Below, one piece after another: positions 13,344 to 25,497 of a DNA stretch of 64,000 nt (its first letter is position 1; each line of letters begins with the position of its first letter). The translations under genes were made by a program, and so were the position numbers. The notes under the pieces are model-generated. The model was not told the DNA's origin, ran no database searches, and worked only from the letters and a program-made list of their open reading frames with translations. The stretch covers positions 49,269,414-49,333,413 of the forward strand of contig CM057230.1 in assembly GCA_029891385.1 (NCBI GenBank), in the 5' to 3' direction. This DNA comes from Erythroxylum novogranatense (taxonomy: Eukaryota; Streptophyta; Magnoliopsida; Malpighiales; Erythroxylaceae).

Positions 13344-14129
13344 TTTAATCATAGGCTTAAAACCTAATTTAATAAACTCTTAATTAAATTGTTCTGGTAT
13401 TATTATTCTGAATCTAATTGGGTCCTTTCTTTTTTTTTTTTTTGGTAACCTTTATTTATTTTTTCTTACTTTGCTTGATAACCTTTCCTAGAAGCCAAAT
13501 GAAGAATCTAATTAGACTTATATAATTCAAGCTCTAATAAGCCCGAAATTAATTTAATCTCATTAGAAATAATTCCAACTTATTAACCAAATGTCATTCC
13601 ACTAAAAACAATTAGCTGAACTATTGAATTACTAAATATTATGAGAACACATGTTTTAAAATAAATGTCCAATTGCAAACTCTATTATGAACTATATTAC
13701 AGTTATCCGCACGATAAAGGGTAAATTTATCGTTTTTCCCTTATTTTAGTATTTCTTTTCTAGATCTCTCGTTTCACTCTGTATGGTGATTAATACATAA
13801 GATCTCATCTTGGTGTTAAGACTTGATTGGTAGCTAGTTCATAAAACTACCGACACCAGTTTAATCACAGATCTCTGTAAAACATCTAAAAGTGATGTTA
13901 TCACTATAAACTCTTTATTTGAGTGAATGTTCCCTAATATATGTTTCAATTAATAATTCCAATATGCAAACATTAGATTGATACTCTATAAAAATCCATT
14001 TCGATCATATTAAGAATTATAATGAAACACACATGAGTTCACAACTCATCAAGATTGTGGTTTGTAATAAAAGAATGCTAAAGTGTATGTTTTAAGATTA
14101 AAGAAACGACTTACTTTATTCTTTATAAA
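13344..14129. other. AT-rich flank, possible decayed retrotransposon
   Basis: No coding feature is seen. A poly-T run lies near 13430-13443. Before insertion of the element at 14130 this sequence was continuous with 23423 onwards. Text such as the 13836-13860 block has the feel of a decayed copia-type LTR, but I found no terminal motif to prove it. Confidence 0.3.
14125..14129. repeat. Target site duplication ATAAA (left)
   Basis: The five bases before the LTR start are repeated exactly at 23418-23422 after the other LTR, as expected from integrase-mediated insertion. Confidence 0.9.
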
Positions 14130-14939
14130 TGTAGCACCCTACTCCCGCCAGACCCGAACCCGATATCGATGGTGATATCCGAGCCCGTGCCCCGCGAGGA
14201 TAGCGTACTAGAACAATCACTACAACTCAAAACTCAGAAAAACACTTCTCTTTATACAAAATCAATCACATGCGCGGAAATCAATAATAATCAAGGCTCA
14301 CTGAACAAAATCACTAATAAGAATAACTTGCAACACTACAATACACATAGAACATCACTACCCTAATGCAGACGCGAACTGATCCCGACCTCTGACTCTG
14401 ACCCGCTTTCAGTAATCATACTCTCGTTTGTCCAACGGGGTATTCTTCAAGCCCTGAAAAATAGTTGCAATGTTGGGTGAGTTTGCGAACTCAATGAGAA
14501 ACCATCATCGATGGTTCACCCAACTCATGCATATAAACACAATATATATATATTGCAATAGTCATTTAACACATTCAGAACACTGTACCTCAATTTTACA
14601 CATTTTGTCACTTGATTGCATTCATTCTCAATTTTCACAACACAGCCACAGTACATAATCGAAACACTATCAGACAATTTCACGTTTCACTATAATCACA
14701 AATTCAATATATATATCACTGAACACTCATCACATAATACACGAAGTCTCACTTTTCACATGTATTGCCAATTTTTACACATATAAGGCATATCGCCTTT
14801 CATACTACTCTCAATTTATCACTCATACAACAGTCTGATGCATATGTATGCAGATTCTCATTTTTATGTCGCTGTTGTGACTGAGCATTTTCACTGTCCC
14901 GATTCGGGCACTTTTCACACTGATCACATTATCGGCAAG

Positions 14940-15070
14940 TAGGAGAGCCCTCTGGGTATGCACTACTGCCCACTCTCATACGGGATAGGAGAGCCCTCTG
15001 GGTATGCACTATTCCATTTTTCACTAATCGCATTCTAGGCAAGTAGGAGAGCCCTCTGGGTATGCACTAC
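14940..15070 (-). repeat. Three copies of a 27-bp LTR box
   Basis: The units begin at 14940, 14986 and 15044, each reading TAGGAGAGCCCTCTGGG followed by TATGCACTA. The same trio is at 21249-21377 in the other LTR. The complement, GTGCATACCC plus GAGGGCTCTCCTAC-like sequence, occurs twice in each LTR of the element at 1-7781. Confidence 0.9.
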
Positions 15071-16152
15071 TGCCGTTATGGCCTTAGGCCCTATCACTGA
15101 TATCGAGCTCAAAGCTCTGATCACTAAGCTCCAGTCACAACTGTTATTTTACCGCTTATTATTTCGCTAAGCATTCACTCACATTTACACAGTCACTAAC
15201 AATTATCGACATATATCTATCACTTCACTCGCTTATCATAGTTGGAACGCTACTCATAATTTTATACACTCAATCACAGTCACAAATGTTCACATTTGCA
15301 TAATCAATCACATGTATCTCATTTCACTACACTTATCACATTCAGAACCTCATTCACAGTCTCAGCACATTTATCTCATCGCTATAATCACTCACACTTG
15401 CACAATCACTAGCACATATATTTATATATCACTTTACTACTTTGTCACAATCGAGCACTTACTCACAATTATATACACTGATTCTCAATCACAGGTATTC
15501 ACATTTATATATCACACTTGGTGCAATCACTAACACTTATCACATTTAGCTCATTCACTTCACATTTATATCACTCACTTTTACACTTAATTCACACACA
15601 TTCACAAAGACATTTAATCACATAAAAGTGAGGAACCAACTAGGTTACTCACCGCACTTCCGAACTACACTGAAGTCTCAACCATATCCGTGGATTTGTC
15701 GATCCAACGGTGCCTCTATAACAATACAAATGCATTCTCATCACTATATGCTCAATCAATTAAATTCACTGATGCACATGTCTCAATTCAAAATGATATG
15801 ATGCATGATCATGATTTCCCAGCACTTAGTCCCAAACCGCTATCTCTCGCTTCACAATTGAAATTCACTATTCACTAGGTCAATGATATCCATCAATTCC
15901 ACAAATCTCTCACTGAAACTCTAATTATACTCAAATCATCACAACACAACTCTTAGGTCACTTTAGGAACTAAAACTGATTCACTTTCAATGATCACTAT
16001 CTCAACAATTAGAATTCAAGCTTTCCGTCTATACCACACTTATAGACCTCTTTCTCTAGTTTATAACGAATCTGGAATCATCTCAATTGGAGGTCTACAC
16101 TAAAAGATATGCTCTAAAAACCAATTCAATCTCATTCACAATTACTGTCCCT

Positions 16153-16354
16153 CGTCGCGACCTATGGACCTTCGTCGCGACGCAGAAAGAACTGTTCGTC
16201 TTTCTGTTTGTCGCGACGTGGGAACCACTCGTCGCGACGCACCAGACTACGCTCTCGTCGCGACGTCCAAGCCGCGCTCGTTGCGACGAATAAATTAATT
16301 TATTCGTCGCGACAAAGCCCTCACATCTCAACGCTCGTCGCGACGTGCGAAGGT
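16153..16354. repeat. Cluster of palindromic CGTCGCGAC motifs
   Basis: Eight occurrences (six exact; two with one change, at 16209 and 16279) lie at irregular spacing of about 20-35 bp. The counterpart in the other LTR is at 22429-22620, where several copies read CGTCACGAC or CGTCGCAAC, the changes expected from deamination of methylated CpG. Confidence 0.88.
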
Positions 16355-17135
16355 CCGATCGACTTCCACCATTAATACTCTTAAAACCTCCATTAATTCA
16401 CTCACTACCCAAGCTAACTCATTTAAAAACCATAAATGCCATAAATAACTATAAACACAACATTAAAACACAAAACTTACCAGATTGAAGAATCGATCGT
16501 AAACCCTAAATCTCCAAAATCCTCTTCCAACCTCAGGCAACGAAAGTACTCTCCCAAGCCAAGCCAATAGTCATCCTCACTAAGCTTTCCAGCAGATCTT
16601 TGGCCACAATGAAGAAAGAATAAGAGAAATCTCCAAGGGAAAGAAGGAAGGATCGTCGATGGTGAAGAGAGAAAAGGGGAAGGAATGTTCGTGCCCTAGG
16701 AAAATTTCAGACATAAGGTATTTATACCCGGGGCTGATTTTAACCCTATAGATCACAGTCTCCAAATCCGATCAATCTCAGTCTCTAAATTCCACTGACT
16801 CATCACAATAATTCTTGAACTCACAACTCTAATTTTCTAAGCCATTATCCACTCACTTCTAGAACCGGAATCACAATTATCAGTCTCAACGCATTTTCTC
16901 AGTCCGAATCACATCTAACTCAATTATCTCAAAATTCGCAATTAAACTCATAATCACAATTTAAATGCTGGAATAATCATGAATGCATGTCACTAAATGT
17001 GCATGTATCAATTGACTCATGAGTCATGACCTCTAAAATTAGAAGCCAATAAATGCTCAGTCGATAATGTGCGGTACAGACTTAACCCATCTCACTTTAC
17101 CAAAATAACCTTCCCATCAGTGACGGGATGTTACA

Positions 17136-17157
17136 ATTCTCCCCTCCTAATAAAAAT
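17136..17157 (-). other. Polypurine tract (reverse strand)
   Basis: In reverse this reads as AGGAGGGGAGAAT directly before the 3' LTR, preceded by the AATTTCGAGGACAAAATTTT motif that in the other element reads GACGAAATTTT. Confidence 0.85.
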
Positions 17158-20100
17158 TTTGTCCTCGAAATTTCATATACGATTGATCAGAAAGGTGGGG
17201 GAGTCTTTTCACTCATTGATTTTCTGTTTCTCACTTATCGCTACTCGAGCAATTTCTACCAATGAACTAAAATCTATACGATCAATTTACCATTCACTTT
17301 TTCGGTACTCAACACTGTCTCACTATTTCATTAAAATTACTCATAATTCGTCACTTTCAATATCAATAACACATATATTGGATCCTAACAATATTTCCAA
17401 ATCTTGTCTATGCAACAATTTGGATCCGAAACATCTTTTACCGAATTACCAATCCATAGTTCAATTCACATCACAGTCACATAGAGGTCACTTATCGCAA
17501 ATTCAGCTACTCCGATTTACACTCTCATTTTCATCTAAGTGCATCTATACCGCAGTGATACACTTGGAAACATTTCATTTATCGATTTACAGATTATATC
17601 ACTTTAGTGTTAAAACACTAATCTCATAAGATTCTAATAACCTCAATCCTCTCAAATCATTTCCCTATTTCTAGGACTTCTCAATTCTATTTCGAATTCA
17701 ATTACTCATTAGAATAATACATTACACTCATAAAACAATTGCTGAACTCGCAATTCAATCTAGGCTCCACATCGATCTCATGTCCCTATAAATGCCAAAC
17801 ATATCAATTTCACATTTATCTCCAACAGTCAAGGCTATTGGTCACTCTCACATATAATCATACGACTTTTCATTCTAAACTATCAATTTCTCTTTCTATG
17901 CACTCTACGTCAATATTAGGCTCTGATCGCTCTATGCAATTTCTCTAACAGTTTCTTTAGTCTGCACTACACATATTTCTTAACCACACTTTACATATCA
18001 CTATCCTCAACAATAGGAGTCAGTTTCAATTCTTTAATAAGGTTCACAAATTTCAACACCCCATATAGGTCTTTGCCAATCCTTTATCTACACAATTGAT
18101 TTGGAATTTCGATAGCTCATACCACTTTCCTTTTTGCCCTTAACCAGTTTGACAATTAACACTCAACAATAACACACTTATACACTATTGAATTTCTGCT
18201 CAATCCATTTAATTGCATCACTGTCTTAACTTTGCGACTACTCAATCGTTTAATCTCTTTTACTATCATCAGTCATACCATTCACACATTTTCTTCCAAC
18301 ATTTTGTCACAGCTAAAACCTGAAAATCTTTAACACTGTTTGGACGAATCTAGCATTCAATTAATTCCCAATAACCCCAAATCGCGTATACACACATTCC
18401 TGAAAAATTTCGCAGTTTATCAATACCTCTATCATCATTAAGTCTCCCAATGCCATACTCGAATACTAAATCATTCACTATTCATTCGATCAGATTAAGA
18501 TTCACTCTTATGAAACTTGCATGATTTACAATTTCTCAACTATGCTAAATTATCTTCTTCACTTATGAATACATTTAATCGATCATCGCTACTCATAGTC
18601 ACTTCCCAATTAAAATACAATAGAGACACTTTACTCTTCAATAGTACAATAAATTCCTTTCCCTTAGTTCTCCACATGACTCAATTTATTGCCATCATTA
18701 CACACTGGTTTGTTAACACATTCTTCATATCTCTTTTGTACTTTCAGATCACAATTACACAAAATATACACGAACCTATATTCTTCTCATATTCGCAATT
18801 AACATTTCCTTGATATTCAGTAATTCTCTTACACAATTAGAGTCATCTCATCAACATAATGTACACATTTTCAGTAACATATGGTATCTCTTACACTTGA
18901 GTCTTCGCTAGGATGAGGACTCCAAAAATTAACTTTCACTTCATTTCAAAGTGTATCTCTTCAATGGTCGCTCTCAAATCAAATTATCAGATCAAACCTT
19001 ATCACTCATTAACACTGTTCATAAAATCTTGTCAATCAACTATCTCTCCTCACTATCGATCAGTCACTCTTATTCTAATAGGAGCAGTTCATGCTATGTC
19101 TTACAAGATTATAACATTCCTTATAATGAGGCTCTACAGAGCATTTAAACAATGTCATTTACTTTAATATCTTGTATGCATCGCTATAACCATCACATCT
19201 TATCTGAAAATTCATTTACATCAGTTTACCCATTAGTAGCCTATACTACTAAGGACACTTTAATCCCATTTAATTCTCGATAACCTTTCTCTTGTTGGTG
19301 CCAGTTCTCAATTGTTAATTGTCTCACTTCTTTCTCAATTGATCGCTACAAGCATTTTTGTGCCTTGCCTTAACTCATCTCGAGCTTGGGGCCACAGGGA
19401 TAATAATCGGAGCTTATTTAATAAGCCACCTAATTTCCTCCTAGAACATATTCACGCATATTATTCACTCATGCCCAATCATTTCACCCATAAGGGTGAT
19501 CCCATTATCAAATGTACACTTACAGTGACGATAAGATCTGAGCTCAACAACTTTCCTTTTTGCACCCGTCCTCACGCGAGAGGATCGAATACAATCTCTA
19601 TTCATTCCCAAATGATCACTATCACTATAAACACTTTCATTCTATAAGAATCGAACTGGCAATTTTTCACTAACTCATTAGTTGCTTCCCATGCCTTCTC
19701 CACAAATAAGACAATTACGTTTAATATTTTAAGCCACACGGGGTTCCCACGATCGGTGTGTATTCACTTAGGCAAATCAGCTGAACTCTAATCACTTTTT
19801 CATCTGCTATTATCAGTATTTTACATTTTAATCTTTTCATACTTGTCTCATACCCACAAACTTTTCACACTCAAATCAATATCATTGATATACAATCACT
19901 CTTGGTTTCTCACTAACATAATTGATTCTCAGTCATAAATCATAATTCATAACTCTCGTCACGATAATCAATCCCAATTGTAACTTCTCTATAACATAGA
20001 ACACTTTATTTTCATCCACAATATACACTTGACCTCTTGCCATTTCTATCATATTTCTATTTTCATTTTTCCTCTCTCAATCCATAACTATCACTTTATT

Positions 20101-20424
20101 TCTATCTCATATTCAAAATTATACCCAATAAGACTCTCATATTGCATTTCAAAATATAACCGCTGATACCAGTACACTAATCTTCACTTATCAAATCAAA
20201 TCATATACCTTTTTCGAATTCCATAATGTACACAACTTTCTTTTATCACATTCTCACACATTGTCATTTTCCTCACTGTTTCTAATCGCTTAAACAACTG
20301 ATACATGCTCATGCATGTGACTCATATGCTAGACTAGGGATCAGTTGTCACTGTCTGCTGTGACACGACTTAGATGCATGCACTTGACACACTTTTCAGA
20401 AAACCCATGTAAGATTGTACTTCT
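17158..20424 (-). other. Non-coding interior of the complete gypsy-type element
   Basis: Pyrimidine-rich on the plus strand (purine-rich in the sense direction), with no domain recognisable on either strand. The longest plus-strand frame (17069-17629) is antisense to the element and overlaps the purine tract, so it is not supported as a gene. The sense strand near the primer site shares CAACTGATCCCTAGT with the element at 1-7781. Confidence 0.7.
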
Positions 20425-20438
20425 GGGCTCTGATACCA
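20425..20438 (-). other. Primer binding site, tRNA-Met type (reverse strand)
   Basis: GGGCTCTGATACCA on the plus strand is the reverse of TGGTATCAGAGCCC, four bases from the LTR boundary at 20443. It gives the orientation of the element. Confidence 0.9.
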
Positions 20439-20442
20439 CAAA

Positions 20443-23417
20443 TGTAGCACCCTACTCCCGCCAGACCCGAACCCGATATCGATGGTGATATCCGAGCCCG
20501 TGCCCATGAGGGTAGCGTCTTAGAACAATCACTACAACTCAAAACTCGAGAAAAACACTTCTCTTTATACAAAATCAATCACATGCGCGAAATCGAATAA
20601 TCAAGGCTCATTGAACAAAATCACTAATAAGAATAACTTGCAACACTACAATACACATAGAACATCACTACCCTAATGCAGACGCGAACTGATCCCGACC
20701 TCTGACTCTGACCCGCTTTCAGTAATCATACTCCCGTTTGTCCAACGGGGTATTCTTCAATCCCTGAAAAATAGTTGCAATGTTGGGTGAGTTTGCGAAC
20801 TCAATGAGAAACCATCATCGATGGTTCACCCAACTCATGCATATAAACACAATATATATATATTGCAATAGTCATTTAACACATTCAGAACACTGTACCT
20901 CAATTTTACACATTTTGTCACTTGATTGCATTCATTCTCAATTTTCACAACACAGCCACAGTACACAATCGGAACACTATCAGACAATTTCACGTTTCAC
21001 TATAATCACAAATTCAATATATATATCACTGAACACTCATCACATAATACACGAAGTCTCACTTTTCACATGTATTGCCAATTTTACACATATAAGGCGT
21101 ATCGCCTTTCATACTACTCTCAATTTATCACTCATACAACAGTCTGATGCATATGTATGCAGATTCTCATTTTTATGTCGCTGTTGTGACTGAGCATTTT
21201 CACTGTCCCGATTCGGGCACTTTTCGCACTGATCACATTATCGGCAAGTAGGAGAGCCCTCTGGGTATGCACTACTGCCCACTCTCATACGGGATAGGAG
21301 AGCCCTCTGGGTATGCACTATTCCATTTTTCACTAATCGCATTCTAGGCAAGTAGGAGAGCCCTCTGGGTATGCACTACTGTCGTTATGGCCTTAGGCCC
21401 TATCACTGATATCGAGCTCAAAGCTCTGATCACTAAGCTCCAGTCACAACTGTTATTTTACCGCTTATTATTTTGCTAAGCATTCACTCACATTTACACA
21501 GTCACTAGCACTTATCGACATATATCTATCACTTCACTCGCTTATCACAGTTGGAACGCTACTCATAATTTTATACACTCAATCACAGTCACAAATGTTC
21601 ACATTTGCACAATCAATCACATGTATCTCATTTCACTACACTTATCACATTCAGAACCTCATCCACAGTCTCAGCACATTTATCTCATCGCTATAAGCAC
21701 TCACACTTGCATAATCACTAGCACATATATTTATATATCACTTTACTCGCCTGTCACAATCAGAGCACTTACTCACAATTATATACACTGATTCTCAATC
21801 ACAGGTATTCACATTTATATATCACACTTGGTGCAATCACTAACACTTATCACATTTAGCTCATTCACTTCACATTTATATCACTCACATTTACACTTAA
21901 TTCACACACATTCACAGCACATTTAATCACATAAAAGCTGAGGAACCAACTAGGTTACTCACCTGCACTTCCAAGCTACAGCCTGGAAGTCTCAGCCATA
22001 TCCGTGGACTATCGATCCAACGGTGCCTCTATAACAATACAAACGCATTCTCATCACTATATGCTCAATCAATTAAATTCACTGATGCACATGTCTCAAT
22101 TCAAAATGATATGATGCATGATCATGATTTCCCAGCACTTAGTCCCAAACCGCTATCTCTCGCTTCACAATTGAAATTCACTATTCACTAGGTCAATGAT
22201 ATCCATCAATTCCACAAATCTCTCACTGAAACTCTAATTATACTCAAATCATCACAACACAACTCTTAGGTCACTTTAGGAACTAAAACTGATTCACTTT
22301 CAATGATCACTATCTCAACAATTAGAATTCAAGCTTTCCGTCTATACCACACTTATAGACCTCTTTCTCTAGTTTATAACGAATCTGGAATCATCTCAAT
22401 TGGAGGTCTATTCACAATTACTGTCCCTCGTCGCGACCTATGGACCTTCGTCGCAACGCAGAAAGAACTGTTCGTCTTTCTGTTCGTCGCGACGTGGGAA
22501 CCACTCGTCGCGACGCACCAGACTACGCTCTCGTCACGACGTCCAAGCCGCGCTCGTTGCGACAAATAAATTAATTTATTCGTCACGACAAAGCCCTCAC
22601 ATCTCAACGCTCGTCGCGACGTGCGAAGGTCCGATCGTCTTCTCCGATCGACTTCCGCCATTAATACTCTTAAAACCTCCATTAATTCACTCACTACCCA
22701 AGCTAACTCATTTAAAAACCATAAATGCCATAAATAACTATAAACACAACATTAAAACACAAAACTTACCAGATCGAAGAATCGATCGTAAACCCTAAAT
22801 CTCCAAAATCCTCTTCCAACCTCAGGCAACGAAAGTACTCTCCCAAGCCAAGCCAATAGTCATCCTCACTAAGCTTTCCAGCAGATCTTTGGCCACAATG
22901 AAGAAAGAATAAGAGAAATCTCCAAGGGAAAGAAGGAAGGATCGTCGATGGTGAAGAGAGAAAAGGGGAAGGAATGTTCGTGCCCTAGGAAAATTTCAGA
23001 CATAAGGTATTTATACCCGGGGCTGATTTTAACCCTATAGATCACAGTCCCCAAATCCGATCAATCTCAGTCTCTAAATTCCACTGACTCATCACAATAA
23101 TTCTTAAACTCACAACTCTAATTTTCTAAGCCATTATCCACTCACTTCTGGAACCGGAATCACAATTATCAGTCTCAACGCATTTTCTCTGTCCGAATCA
23201 CATCTAACTCAATTATCTCAAAATTCGCAATTAAACTCATAATCACAATTTAAATGCTGGAATAATCATGAATGCATGTCACTAAATGTGCATGTATCAA
23301 TTGACTCATGACCTCTAAAATTAGAAGCCAATAAATGCTCAGTCGATAATGTGCGGTACAGACTTAACCCATCTCACTTTACCAAAATAACCTTCCCATC
23401 AGTGACGGGATGTTACA
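20443..23417 (-). repeat. 5' LTR (right on plus strand)
   Basis: Begins TGTAGCACCC and ends GGATGTTACA; 2975 bp. It matches 14130-17135 closely. CpG sites are more eroded here than in the other LTR within the CGTCGCGAC cluster. The target duplication ATAAA follows at 23418-23422. Confidence 0.92.
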
Positions 23418-23422
23418 ATAAA

Positions 23423-24680
23423 CATACATGATTCTAGATTCATTTAATAGTGCCATTATCGATAGTCAACTACTATCATGATATGAAACTCATCATTCCT
23501 TTAAAGTAAACTCCTATACTTCCACAGAGATAAATCATAACACTACAGTCTAAACCATAATTACGCGACCAACTTGATTATTCAATTGTGAATTAACTAA
23601 TTTAGATTATGATAATATACATGTTTCCCATACATCTCCATGTATATGTATGTTACTTACAAAACAATCTTGGTACCTTATGACTAGTTATATTATGCTC
23701 ATACAAATAAAACCAAACTCTTTTATTTTATTAATAATAAATATTTTCATTACAAAAATAAATAGAAGAAGATTAAGTTATATGTAAATACACTTGCTTT
23801 CCAGGAACAATATTTACATAACCCTAACATTAACATGGATATGATTAGGCATTCCTTCCTTTTCGGAACTATATTAGTCAAATAGCCTACCTATTAATGA
23901 TTTTCCTTTTTGATAAGCCCCTTTGAGCCTTATTAGCCTTTCTTTTTGTATAAACCATAATACATGCTTTATACTTAACCAAATTTCCTACCTAAGCCAT
24001 AAAGCTAGTGGAGCAATTGTGATCGGTGAATTTGTGGATGTACAAAAGTGTAAGTGTGGGGGTGTACATATGAGTGGGTTGGTTAATGTTGGAATGTTTC
24101 GTTATGTCTTATCATTGAAATTCCCATGTTGATAGTTTATTTTAACTTTTTTAGGGAAAAGAAAGAAAGAAAAAAGAAAAGCAAAAAACAAAGAAAAGAA
24201 AAGAAAATTAAAAAGAATGAAAGAAGAAAAAGAATGAAAAAATTTTGTTTAAAATAAATGTATCAAGGAGGAATTGCATATGTGTTGAAAAGTTGTTTAT
24301 GATTAATGCATCTTCCTAAAGTTGTAATGAATATGTTATTTGAATATGTTGAATATGAGGTAGATGTTAGACTGGAAGGTTCACTCTTGTGATTTCACTA
24401 TATTGTTGACTTAAAGTGTACGAGTGATTTCTTCGGATTGATATATGCTTCATATGGTTTGTGAGTGAGAGTTTAATGGGGTTGTGAAATATAAATGTTG
24501 CAATCATAATAGCTTACAATGCCTAGCTTTTGATAAGTGTTGCTTTGTTTCACTAGCTTTGGTGACTTTTATGCTACTTAACCCAAATACATCTCACCTT
24601 ACCTTTGCCCACATTACAACCTTGAAAAGTCCTTTGATTCATGATTTTGTGTTGGGCCCTGATTCGTAATAAGCAGGTTT
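23423..24680 (+). other. Decayed gypsy 3' region (possible Tat/Athila-like remnant)
   Basis: No intact gene. The block AAGTGTGGGGGTG at 24050-24062 resembles the GTGTGGGGG purine tract that commonly precedes the 3' LTR in Tat/Athila-group elements. The text at 24585-24650 resembles the untranslated part of such elements. 23423-23860 is AT-rich and was joined to 13344-14129 before the large insertion. The assignment rests on motif memory only. Confidence 0.3.
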
Positions 24681-25199
24681 AAATTATTTTGAGACATGTT
24701 TAAATTATTTTGAGGTTTTAGTTGATAATCTTAAATTGGTTGGAAGAAATTGAGGTTTTTATTACTTAAGTTAGAATTATTAAATGAAGGGATTTAGTGA
24801 AGTGCGATTTGTAAAGACACTATTATTTGGTGATGCATTGTTGATATTTAAAGAATTATATGAATTGAGAGTTTTATGAGTTATTAGCATTTAGATAGAA
24901 TAAGTTGAATTGAAAGAGTAACTTAGGTTAAAATGGAATGAGAAAGATGGAATTAAGTAATATTGGGCTTGGAGTCTTGGGCTTAAGTTTAAGTAGTAAG
25001 TTAAAGTGTTAAGTTAGGAAATAAAGCTTGTAAAGGAATCAAGTGGGCTTTTAGCCTTTGTATATTGTAGGCCCTTTTAAAATTCAAGTTGGAGGGAAAG
25101 ATTGAAAATTGGTAAACTTTTAAGTGTTTAGGAGGGAAAGAAGGAACTTGGGCTCTAGTATGGGCTTAAAGTATTAGGTTAAGTTATTAGGTTAAGGTA
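24681..25199. other. AT-rich intergenic or retrotransposon-derived DNA
   Basis: No reading frame, motif or clear repeat is seen. It may be the start of the LTR-like segment that follows. Confidence 0.3.
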
Positions 25200-25453
25200 A
25201 GAAAGAAATATACTAAGGCTTATGAAAGAAGAGTAACGAAAATTTTAAGAGTGGGAGGCTTTTATGTTGTCGTTTTTTCTTAGAAGAAAGGGGAGAAAGA
25301 AGCCAAAAATCTAGGTCATTGGCTAAGTCTTTCGAAAGTTGCAAGAGAGGAGAGAAGTTCACGTTTTTTCCAAGCAAAAGGGAGAGAACTTTCGACCATG
25401 TACAAGAAGGAAAGAAGGTGATTCACATGGAGAGAGAGGGTTACGAAAATCTA

Positions 25454-25497
25454 GAAGAAGAAGAAGAAGAAGAAGAAGAAGAAGAAGAAGAAGAAGG
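25454..25497 (+). repeat. (GAA)n microsatellite
   Basis: About fourteen GAA units in a row. They account for the poly-Glu or poly-Arg frames over this stretch, which are not genes. Confidence 0.95.

Larger units (their letters stand above)
14130..17135 (-). repeat. 3' LTR (left on plus strand)
   Basis: Begins TGTAGCACCCTACTCCC and ends GGATGTTACA; 3006 bp. It aligns along its whole length with 20443-23417, with scattered substitutions and small indels (a 32-base block at 16098-16129 is missing from the other LTR). It contains three TAGGAGAGCCCTCTGGG boxes (14940-15070), a CGTCGCGAC cluster (16153-16354) and a twin hairpin (14479-14514). Confidence 0.92.
14130..23417 (-). mobile_element. Complete Ty3/gypsy-type long-LTR element, non-coding interior
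   Basis: Two LTRs of about 3 kb (14130-17135 and 20443-23417) flank a 3.3 kb interior. The 5-bp target duplication ATAAA at 14125-14129 and 23418-23422 is perfect, so this is a single intact insertion. In reverse the primer site lies next to the right LTR and the purine tract next to the left LTR, so the element reads on the minus strand. No gag-pol motif is visible on either strand of the interior. LTR ends, leader motif and hairpins are shared with the element at 1-7781, so they belong to related families. It appears non-autonomous (LARD-like) and presumably relied on proteins from a related gypsy element. Confidence 0.9.

Noticed and set aside
10284..13348. Target duplication around the solo LTR
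   Set aside because: The flanking 5-mers are CAATA and TTTAA, which do not match.
17069..17629. A 186-codon plus-strand frame
   Set aside because: It is antisense to the retroelement, starts inside the LTR and spans the purine tract; no known family is evident.
20425..20438. Possible tRNA gene fragment
   Set aside because: Only the 14 bases complementary to the tRNA-Met 3' end are present; this is a retroelement primer site.
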